64,000 bases of DNA from Oscillospiraceae bacterium (GTDB lineage Bacteria > Bacillota > Clostridia > Oscillospirales > Ruminococcaceae). This document shows, one piece after another, positions 39,172-46,891 of the stretch (positions within the stretch are counted from its first letter, which is position 1; each line of letters starts with the position of its first letter). The stretch lies in contig WRKZ01000002.1 in the NCBI GenBank assembly GCA_009777835.1, forward strand, positions 1-64,000, in the 5' to 3' direction. The notes below the pieces were generated by a model. The model saw only the letters and a list, made by a program, of their open reading frames with translations. It was not told the origin of the DNA and made no database searches. The position numbers were made by a program, and so were the translations under genes.

Positions 39172-39710
39172 TATTTGCAAAACAAGCAAAACAAGGGCGA
39201 CGAAGTCGCTTGACGAAATTTGTAAAAAAAAGCATAGACAACAGGAAGAAGCTGCTTATTATTCTGGTTTGCATTTCTTTTGTCTCGGGGATTTCGGCAT
39301 TTTTGCTCCAATTTTTTTTAGGAGGCTCAACAATTTACCGTGCTGAATTGTTTATAGAAGTAGTAGACGATGTAAATCCGACGATTTTGATTAACACGGC
39401 GGGTATGCGGGTAGAAGTCGTTCCGTGGGACGGAGAGACCGTTAAAATTGAGTGTGTGTCGGAATTACCGCTTATAATTGAAGACATCACCGAAGAGTCA
39501 AATCAGGGATTAATCAAAAATCAGACGGTGACAATCAGCCAGGATGACGGATTCGTTGTTTCGCTGTTCACGACCGAGTTGTTTCGCTACAGGATGAAGG
39601 TTTACCTGCCGCAATCCCGCGTGTACAAGGAAATAACCGTGAATTCTTCGGTTGCAAACACGAATGTTTACGTAGACGAATTACTTCAAATACAGGAGGT
39701 GAGAATATAA
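39168..39710 (+). CDS. Membrane-anchored hypothetical protein (DUF4097/adhesin-like)
   Basis: TM then beta-rich ILINTAGMRVEVVPWDGETVKIEC. Confidence 0.6.
   Translation: MIFAKQAKQGRRSRLTKFVKKSIDNRKKLLIILVCISFVSGISAFLLQFFLGGSTIYRAELFIEVVDDVNPTILINTAGMRVEVVPWDGETVKIECVSELPLIIEDITEESNQGLIKNQTVTISQDDGFVVSLFTTELFRYRMKVYLPQSRVYKEITVNSSVANTNVYVDELLQIQEVRI
39173..39232 (+). repeat. Repeat family A short copy inside the 5' end of a CDS
   Basis: AGCAAAACAAGGGCGACGAAGTCGCTTGACGA; compare 1978-2012; near-repeat flanks ATTTGCAAAACAAGC / ATTTGTAAAAAAAAGC. Confidence 0.65.
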
Positions 39711-40657
39711 TGTTATCAGTGGTTATTCCCGCTTATAATGAGGGTGAGAATATAAATATAGCAAGTGATACCATTTCTCGTATTTTTGAATCGGCGGGGA
39801 TTGAGTTTGAACTGGTGTTTTCCGATGACGGGTCAAGGGATAACACGTGGGAATTTATTTCGAAGAGGGCGGCAGCGGATTCACGGATACGTGGTTTGCG
39901 ATTCTCGCGAAATTTCGGGAAAGAAGCGGCGATATTCGCAGGGCTGGAGAAAGCGCAGGGCGATTGCGTCGTGGTAATCGACTGTGATTTACAGCATCCG
40001 CCCGAACTCATGGTCGAGATGTACGAACGGTGGAAGAACGGCGCGGAAGTGGTGGAGGCACGTAAATCGTCGAGGGGGAGAGAAAGCCCGATTTACAAGA
40101 CCTTTGCGAAGACTTTCTATAAGCTTATGAAGTCATCGTCGGGATTGAATCTTGACGGGGCGAGTGATTATAAGCTGATGGACAGAAAAGTCATCGATGC
40201 CATTAACGGAATGAAAGAGCGGTTGACGTTTTTCCGGGCTTTGTCGGCATGGGTCGGATTCAAGACCGAAGTTGTCGAGTTTGAAGTCCGACCGCGGGAA
40301 CACGGAACGACTAAGTGGAGTTTTCGTAAGCTGTTTAAGTTTGCTTTGTCGAGTGTTACCGGATTCACGAGTTTTCCTATGCACTTGATGACGGTCAGCG
40401 GAATTATATTCGCGGTTTTGTCGCTTGTGATGGGCGTGCAGACAGTTTTGAAGTTTTTCGGCGTTTTCGGCGAACCTGCGGCGGAGGGATTTTCAACGGT
40501 TATACTGCTTTTGTTGATTATCGGTTCGCTGTTGATGTTGGGCCTGGGAATAATCGGATATTATTTAAGCAAAATCTATGAGGAAATCAAGTTTCGCCCC
40601 AGATATATTATTAATGAGGAAATTTCAATAAAGAAAGAAGGAAGTGTTAACCCATGA
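39710..40657 (+). CDS. Glycosyltransferase family 2 (polyprenyl-phosphate type)
   Basis: SVVIPAYNEGENI, FSDDGSRDNTWE, DCDLQHPPELM; two C-terminal TMs. Confidence 0.92.
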   Translation: MLSVVIPAYNEGENINIASDTISRIFESAGIEFELVFSDDGSRDNTWEFISKRAAADSRIRGLRFSRNFGKEAAIFAGLEKAQGDCVVVIDCDLQHPPELMVEMYERWKNGAEVVEARKSSRGRESPIYKTFAKTFYKLMKSSSGLNLDGASDYKLMDRKVIDAINGMKERLTFFRALSAWVGFKTEVVEFEVRPREHGTTKWSFRKLFKFALSSVTGFTSFPMHLMTVSGIIFAVLSLVMGVQTVLKFFGVFGEPAAEGFSTVILLLLIIGSLLMLGLGIIGYYLSKIYEEIKFRPRYIINEEISIKKEGSVNP

Positions 40658-43600
40658 GTAAGATTAAACCGGATTTTAGCAAGTTCAAACCGAAGAATCC
40701 TATACCGGCGATAAAGGATTTCTTCATCACGAAACCGCATATATGGCTTTCGTTTGCAATCCCGTTCGGGGTTTTGTTTGCGTCATATATGCTCTTCGGC
40801 GTATGGCCGAGCCAGCGGGGTGATCCGGCGAAACCGTGGTCGGTGCTGTCGCTGGACTTGAATGCGCAGTACGTCTACTATTTCCAACATATGAAGGATG
40901 CACTGTTCGGCAGCGAAAGCCTGCTGTATTCGTGGAGCCGTAATCTGTCGGGTGAATTTGTCGGGATTATCGGGTACTATGTACTCAGCCCGTTTAACTT
41001 GATTGTTTGGGTTTTCCCGCTGTCGCACATTACCGAGGGTCTTATGCTGATGATGCTGACTAAAGTGGGATTCATCGGCGTTACCATGGCGATTTACCTT
41101 AGTTACAGTCGCGGATTCGGCAAGCACACGACGGTTATGTTCAGCATAATGTATGCGTTGCTGTCCTACAACATCGTGCAGACCATGAACCCGATGTGGT
41201 TGGACGGAGTAATGGCGTTACCGCTCGTTGTTATGGGAATAGAGAGCGTTTTGAAACACGGTAAGTACAAATTGCTGATTTTCTCTCTTACCTACTCGTT
41301 CATTACCTGCTTCTATATCGGGTATATGATTGCGATATTCACGACCCTCTATTATATCTATTACGCATTGACCTCCAGGAAGTTCACAAGAGGAAATATC
41401 ATCGTGGTTTTGAAGCGTACCGGATTATTCGCGGCGGCGGCGTTGATTTCAGCGGCGATTTCGGCATTTATACTGTTGCCGGTCTATTCGGCATTGTCGA
41501 TGGGTAAGTTGGAATTCTCCAACCCCGACTATTCCCTCAGGGCGAACTTCAATTTCCTTGATATAACACGGAAATTTTTCTTGAACAGCTACGACACGGT
41601 CAGAATGCCGGAGGGTATGCCGTTCCTCTTCTCCGGAACCGTCACGCTTTTACTGTTCCCGATTTATTTCTTCTGCGACAAGATTCGCAGGGCACGCAGA
41701 TTGGGCGGGATTCTGCTTGTTTTCGCATTGATTACGAGTATGATGATTGTTCCGTTTGATATGTTCTGGCACGGAATGCAGAATCCTAACTGGCTGCCTT
41801 ACCGTTACTCATTCATGCTTTGCTTCTTGTTCATTGCTTTCGGGGCGGAAGTGTTCGAACACCTCAAGAAAATCCCTCACAAATCGATAGGAATATCGGC
41901 GGTGGTACTTGCGGGACTGCTCATTTATTGGCAGGCGGCAGATACCTTTGAATCGACGTTGGGTGATAAAGGAAGGGATGTTTTCGACTGGTTGAGTTCG
42001 GTCATGCCGTCAATGATTGCGGTAATCGGCTTTGCATCTATTCTTATACTGGCGAAGAACAAACTCAAGAAAGAAAACGTGATTTCCTTCGTGCTGATTG
42101 CTTTGGTGGTGACGGAATTGCTGTTCAACACCCAAAACAGCATCGAGAGACAACACACCGACATTTACTATTCAAATAAGGAATCATTCCAGAGCATGGT
42201 GTTCACGCGGCAGGTGATGGACGACATTATCGCGGCGGACGATGGGTTCTGGCGTTCGGAAAAACGGTATATCCGCAGTGCGTGTGACCCGATGGCACTC
42301 CGAATGAAAGGTGTCACCCACAGTTCGAGTATGTTGAATGAACGCGCAATCGTTATTTTGAAGAATATGGGTTATTCGTCGAGGAGTCATGCTTCACGCT
42401 ATTCGGGAAATACCCCGCTTACCGACGACTTGCTGGGCTTCAAATATATCTTGTCGGCACCCACGAAAGACCATTCCAGTGTGAAGAGTAAGAGTGACAT
42501 TACGGTATACGAAAATCCCAACGTTATGCCGCTGCTTTATCTGACGAATCCGCAAATGAAAAACTTTACTTTCGACGGGCCGGACAATCCGTTTTTGAAT
42601 CAGAACAAACTGCTTTCGCAGATGTTGGAGCAGGGCGTGTCACGGATTCGTACCGCCGATACCGAGATTACCAATCTCGAAGTGCTTGAAGGCGATTATA
42701 CCGTGTATTCCAAAAACGAAACCGTCGGAAATAACAGCGAAGTCGATTATACCGATGAAATCCCGGAAAACGATGCCTATATCGATTACAGCTTCTACGC
42801 AGAACAGACAGGACATTATTATCTGCAAATCAGCAGTGATTATAAAGGCAATGAATACAGCGTATCGGTTCGAACCAGCGATTACAGTTCAGAATCCGGT
42901 GAAGTCACTACCGAAGAATACGATGCCGAAGAAATTGGGGATGAAAATATCCATTATCTGGGTTATTTTAATTCCGGTGATTCGTTTAGGGTGATTCTCA
43001 CACTTGAATCCGAAAGGCTCTTCGTCCGACGTGAAATCTTTATGGTTTCCACCGCGAAAATGAACGACATCATTGACGATTTGCTCATGGAACATGATTA
43101 TGAAGATTTGACACAAGCGATATATCAAATTCAAGATGACATTCTCACGTATATTCTCGATGATGAAACGGTGGATGAGCATTTCGCGATTGCGAACTAC
43201 AACAGCCGCACAAACGAGAAAGTCAATCAATCAGGTGGCAGTCATACCATTTACGCAAAGTCGGGTTCGGGTTCGGCATCAATCAAGTACGAAGTCTATG
43301 CCGATGTTTACGGGGACGTGTTTGCGTACTTCCCCGGAAGCGTGAGCGGAATGTTCGAATTGTCGGTTAACGGGACGAAAATCCCCGAAACGCCTGAGTC
43401 GGAGCTTACTCGCTGTTATTACCTCGGCAAATACGGCGACACCTATCTCGAAGTCGTGATTACGCCGCTCGGTAACGAAATTTTCTTCGGTGAAGGGTAT
43501 TTCGCGCGGGTGAATGAGGATATCCTGGCTTTCGAAGGGGAAGCGGCAGAGCGGTATTACGCGCGTATGCTCACGAATCTGAAGAGGTCTGATGAAGACG

Positions 43601-44988
43601 GCGGACGTTATATCGAGCAGGTTGCGGCAGCCCGTCAGTTGAACAACGTCACGGCGGATACCCGCGACGACGGAAACGTCAATTACAGCAAATCCGGCGG
43701 TGAAGCCACGATTGAGTACAGTTTCACCACAAGCACGCAAGGCGATTACTATGCGTATTTCCCCGGGGGATTCCAAGCCGCGTACAGAGTCCTTGTGAAC
43801 GGCGAACTTGTCGAAAGTGTCTTCGGTGAAGGTGAAAACGCACAAGCGGCGCGCTATCTGGGCAGTTTCGAGCGGGGGGAAAACGTTAAGGTAACGTTGA
43901 GCCTTACCGGGGATTCGGTTGTTTTCGGGGAAGCGGTATTCGCGAGGGCGAAGTACAGTTTCGAAGATGAGCGGATTCTCAGAAATCAAGAGCGTGCAAT
44001 CTCGATTCTCGGCGAAGATGCAACCGGAATCAATTCGTATTTCAAACGGATTCATTATCATGACTCACTCCCTGCGGGAATCGTCCAATCCACCACGACC
44101 GATAATCACACCTCCTACAAACGTGCCGAGGGTGCTACCGGTAATGCTCACATGGAATACTTCTTCACGGCGGAAGAAGCCGGCGACTACTACGTGTATA
44201 TGCCTACTTCTTTTGAACGTAAGAGCAATCTTTGGGTAAACGACTCGTTTATCAGTGTGATTTTCGAGACCGATAACTACCACATTCACCATTTGGGGAA
44301 TTTTGAGCGGGGCGAAGACTTCAAGGTAACGCTGTCACTGTTGGATAAGAATGAAGTGTTCTTTAAAGAGCAGTACTTCATGCGTCTGGATAAAGACCTG
44401 CTTGAATCTGACATTGCACGTCTCCACAAGACTAACGAAAACACCGTGTTTGAGGGGCTTTCGAATACTCATCTGCGGTTGACCACCAATCACCCCAAGG
44501 AAATGATGGTCTTCACCTCGATTCCTAACGAACCGGGCTGGAAAATCACCGTGAACGGCAAAACCATCAAAAAAGAGGAGATTGAGGAAATCGCAGGGGG
44601 ATTAATCGCTATTTCTGTTCCCGCAGGGGAAAACGTGGTCGAGATGAAGTTTTTCCCGAACCGTATGCCGTCGGGAATATTGCTCACCTTTGCGGGAATA
44701 GCAGGACTGATAGTGCTGAATATGTTCATGGCAAGGTTGGAACTCCGCGAACAAATGAGAGTTAGACTGGCTGCGAAATCAAAGAAAAAGTTGGTTCGTG
44801 TAGTCTCAGACGTTCGTGACGTGTATGACGAAAGCGATTATGACGATGACGAAGACGATGATGACGAAGTTCAAGAAAAAGTCAAAGAAGTCAAAGAATT
44901 CAAAGAAGTAAAAGAAGACAAAAAATCTAAAAAAGCCCAAAAAGACGAGAGCGAATCGGAGGGAGACGAAGATGCTTTTGACTCTTGA
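40654..44988 (+). CDS. YfhO-family membrane protein with expanded extracellular repeats and charged tail
   Basis: Polytopic N-terminus (LNAQYVYYFQHMKDALFG, NPMWLDGVMALPLVV); four ~120-aa repeats; C-terminal TM. Confidence 0.85.
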   Translation: MSKIKPDFSKFKPKNPIPAIKDFFITKPHIWLSFAIPFGVLFASYMLFGVWPSQRGDPAKPWSVLSLDLNAQYVYYFQHMKDALFGSESLLYSWSRNLSGEFVGIIGYYVLSPFNLIVWVFPLSHITEGLMLMMLTKVGFIGVTMAIYLSYSRGFGKHTTVMFSIMYALLSYNIVQTMNPMWLDGVMALPLVVMGIESVLKHGKYKLLIFSLTYSFITCFYIGYMIAIFTTLYYIYYALTSRKFTRGNIIVVLKRTGLFAAAALISAAISAFILLPVYSALSMGKLEFSNPDYSLRANFNFLDITRKFFLNSYDTVRMPEGMPFLFSGTVTLLLFPIYFFCDKIRRARRLGGILLVFALITSMMIVPFDMFWHGMQNPNWLPYRYSFMLCFLFIAFGAEVFEHLKKIPHKSIGISAVVLAGLLIYWQAADTFESTLGDKGRDVFDWLSSVMPSMIAVIGFASILILAKNKLKKENVISFVLIALVVTELLFNTQNSIERQHTDIYYSNKESFQSMVFTRQVMDDIIAADDGFWRSEKRYIRSACDPMALRMKGVTHSSSMLNERAIVILKNMGYSSRSHASRYSGNTPLTDDLLGFKYILSAPTKDHSSVKSKSDITVYENPNVMPLLYLTNPQMKNFTFDGPDNPFLNQNKLLSQMLEQGVSRIRTADTEITNLEVLEGDYTVYSKNETVGNNSEVDYTDEIPENDAYIDYSFYAEQTGHYYLQISSDYKGNEYSVSVRTSDYSSESGEVTTEEYDAEEIGDENIHYLGYFNSGDSFRVILTLESERLFVRREIFMVSTAKMNDIIDDLLMEHDYEDLTQAIYQIQDDILTYILDDETVDEHFAIANYNSRTNEKVNQSGGSHTIYAKSGSGSASIKYEVYADVYGDVFAYFPGSVSGMFELSVNGTKIPETPESELTRCYYLGKYGDTYLEVVITPLGNEIFFGEGYFARVNEDILAFEGEAAERYYARMLTNLKRSDEDGGRYIEQVAAARQLNNVTADTRDDGNVNYSKSGGEATIEYSFTTSTQGDYYAYFPGGFQAAYRVLVNGELVESVFGEGENAQAARYLGSFERGENVKVTLSLTGDSVVFGEAVFARAKYSFEDERILRNQERAISILGEDATGINSYFKRIHYHDSLPAGIVQSTTTDNHTSYKRAEGATGNAHMEYFFTAEEAGDYYVYMPTSFERKSNLWVNDSFISVIFETDNYHIHHLGNFERGEDFKVTLSLLDKNEVFFKEQYFMRLDKDLLESDIARLHKTNENTVFEGLSNTHLRLTTNHPKEMMVFTSIPNEPGWKITVNGKTIKKEEIEEIAGGLIAISVPAGENVVEMKFFPNRMPSGILLTFAGIAGLIVLNMFMARLELREQMRVRLAAKSKKKLVRVVSDVRDVYDESDYDDDEDDDDEVQEKVKEVKEFKEVKEDKKSKKAQKDESESEGDEDAFDS

Positions 44989-45736
44989 CGTTGGCAACAC
45001 CAATATAGTTATGTCTGTGTTCGAGGGGGAGAAATCCCTCCTCGAATCCAGGATTGACACCAACCCCGCGAGAATGTCCGACCAGTATATCGTGATGTTT
45101 GATTCTCTTCTGCGCTTGAACGGGGTTTCACGGGGGGATATAACCGGTTCAGTCATATCGTCGGTTGTTCCGCCGGTGACACGACAGATTTCGTTGGCGG
45201 TCAAGCGGTTAAACGGGATTGAACCGTTGATTGTCGGGCCGGGGTTGAAGTCGGGCTTGAATATCAAGATTGACAATCCGGCAGAGCTTGCCGCTGATTT
45301 AGCCTGTGGAGCGATTGCCGCGAAGAATCTGTATAAGAATCCCTGTATAGCGATTGATTTGGGGACTGCCACGAAGGTCTTGGCTATAGACAAGACCGGT
45401 GCGTTGTTGGGCGGAGTGATTGCCCCGGGTGTCGGGGTGAGTTTCAAGTCCATGTCGGACACGACCGCGCTGCTTCCGCTGGTCAGCGTGGAAGAACCCG
45501 GAGCAGTAATCGGTTCGAATACCATTGACTGTATTCGCGGCGGGATTATTTACGGAACTGCGTGCATGCTCGACGGATTGATTGAGCGGTTCGAGTCGCA
45601 GTTAGGCGAAAAATGTTCGTTGGTTGCTACCGGGGGCTTTTCGGAGGTGATTGTACCGCATTGTAAGCATGATATTCTTGTGAATAAGCGGCTTGTATCG
45701 GAAGGAATGCGTATTATTTACGAGAAGAATAGATAG
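44972..45736 (+). CDS. coaX: Type III pantothenate kinase
   Basis: MLLTLDVGNTNIVMSVFEG, IAIDLGTATKVLAIDKTGALLGGVIAPG. Confidence 0.95.
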   Translation: MLLTLDVGNTNIVMSVFEGEKSLLESRIDTNPARMSDQYIVMFDSLLRLNGVSRGDITGSVISSVVPPVTRQISLAVKRLNGIEPLIVGPGLKSGLNIKIDNPAELAADLACGAIAAKNLYKNPCIAIDLGTATKVLAIDKTGALLGGVIAPGVGVSFKSMSDTTALLPLVSVEEPGAVIGSNTIDCIRGGIIYGTACMLDGLIERFESQLGEKCSLVATGGFSEVIVPHCKHDILVNKRLVSEGMRIIYEKNR

Positions 45737-45850
45737 GCGTTACACTCGTAAGAGGTGATAGCAGGTCGGTGAGGGTTGCGCTGATTTACAGGCAGCTTGA
45801 GGTCGGCTAATATATGCTGATAAAAAATCAGCGAGAAAGAGGTGTTTTCT
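45737..45850 (+). ncRNA. Candidate structured leader upstream of ECF S component
   Basis: Mutually exclusive pairings CGCTGATTT(45779-45787)/AAATCAGCG(45825-45833) and GCTGAT(45816-45821)/ATCAGC(45827-45832) near the RBS. Confidence 0.4.
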
Positions 45851-46465
45851 ATGGAAAACAAAATTCCGGGGGGCAGAGCGATTCAATCAAGAACGCTTAT
45901 GCTGGCACAGACTGCCGTGTTGGGCGGCATCATGTTGGTTCTCAACTTTAGTGGGTTGGGGTTAATCAAAGTCGGGGTTTGGTCGCTTACGATTTTGAAT
46001 GTTCCGGTGATTATCGGGGCAATGACGGTCGGAAAATGGGCGACAACAGCTTTGGGCGGGTTGTTCGGTATACTGATACTTGCCGATGCACAGGTTTTCT
46101 TGGCGATTAGTTTCCCGTTGACGATTTTCTTCCTTGTGGGTTTGAGGGGGTTATTGTACGGATTCTTGTGTGCTTTAATCTTTGAAGGATTCAAGAAAAT
46201 CGACAAAACGAAGATTTGGTCGTACGGTGCGACAGGGCTGTGTTCCGCAATCTTGAATACCACGTTGTTTATCGTGGGGGTGATTGTGATTTTCGGTTCT
46301 TCGCCCGCTATTCTGGAGATGTTCGGGCAGGTAAACCGTTTCGGGCTTTTCATTCCGCTGATTTTAATGGTGGGTGTTCAAGCAATCATCGAAATTGTCG
46401 TATGTGCGGCGATTGCTATGGCGGTCGCAAAACCGGTATCGGCTTACTTAAACAAGAGAGCATAA
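45851..46465 (+). CDS. ECF transporter S component, likely pantothenate (PanT-like)
   Basis: Hydrophobic; GLIKVGVWSLTILNVPVIIGAMTVGKWATTALGGLFGI; adjacent to coaX. Confidence 0.75.
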   Translation: MENKIPGGRAIQSRTLMLAQTAVLGGIMLVLNFSGLGLIKVGVWSLTILNVPVIIGAMTVGKWATTALGGLFGILILADAQVFLAISFPLTIFFLVGLRGLLYGFLCALIFEGFKKIDKTKIWSYGATGLCSAILNTTLFIVGVIVIFGSSPAILEMFGQVNRFGLFIPLILMVGVQAIIEIVVCAAIAMAVAKPVSAYLNKRA

Positions 46466-46493
46466 TCGGCAAATAGCAAAGGAGGTGAGTGGT

Positions 46494-46682
46494 ATGGCTA
46501 ATACACCGGAGATTCGTGATACGAAGAAAACCTGTTTGTCTGTACTTGTTGCATTAAAAAGAACAGGTGGAACCATTGATGATGCAATTTCACAGATGAA
46601 AGCATCTATGGAGAGAGCAGACGCACTTGAGGTTTTCGAGTCGTTCAAAGAAGACGATGGGCTTTTGGTCAAACCAAAGTAG
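46494..46682 (+). CDS. Small protein, family A (EIRDTKK type)
   Basis: RBS AAAGGAGGTGAG; MANTPEIRDTKKTCLSVLVALKRTGGTIDDAISQMKASMERADALEVFESFKEDDGLLVKPK. Confidence 0.8.
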   Translation: MANTPEIRDTKKTCLSVLVALKRTGGTIDDAISQMKASMERADALEVFESFKEDDGLLVKPK

Positions 46683-46696
46683 AGGAGGTGAGCGGT

Positions 46697-46891
46697 ATGG
46701 CGTATGATACGAAAGTGCTGTTGTCTCAGATTGCACAAAACGTTTTGAAGTCTGTTACCCTCGAGGAAGCGTATATGTCGGTGGTAGAATCGGCTAATGT
46801 TGAAGGTCTTCAGTTGGCAAATTATAATGAAGCAAAGAAACATCTTCAGGAGTTGCGTTCGCGCTCGGAGGCGGCAGGGTCAGAATCATGA
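46697..46891 (+). CDS. Small hypothetical protein overlapping mfd start
   Basis: RBS GAGGAGGTGAG; MAYDTKVLLSQIAQNVLKSVTLEEAYMSVVESANVEGLQL.... Confidence 0.75.
   Translation: MAYDTKVLLSQIAQNVLKSVTLEEAYMSVVESANVEGLQLANYNEAKKHLQELRSRSEAAGSES

Noticed and set aside
43279-44061. 260-aa minus-strand ORF inside the YfhO gene
   Set aside because: Shadow ORF from codon bias on the opposite strand.
44806-45525. 239-aa minus-strand ORF across the yfhO-coaX junction
   Set aside because: Antisense to coaX and to the acidic/Lys-rich tail; no independent support.
45737-45850. THF or TPP riboswitch before the ECF S gene
   Set aside because: I could not match conserved core motifs of either class; kept only as an unclassified leader.
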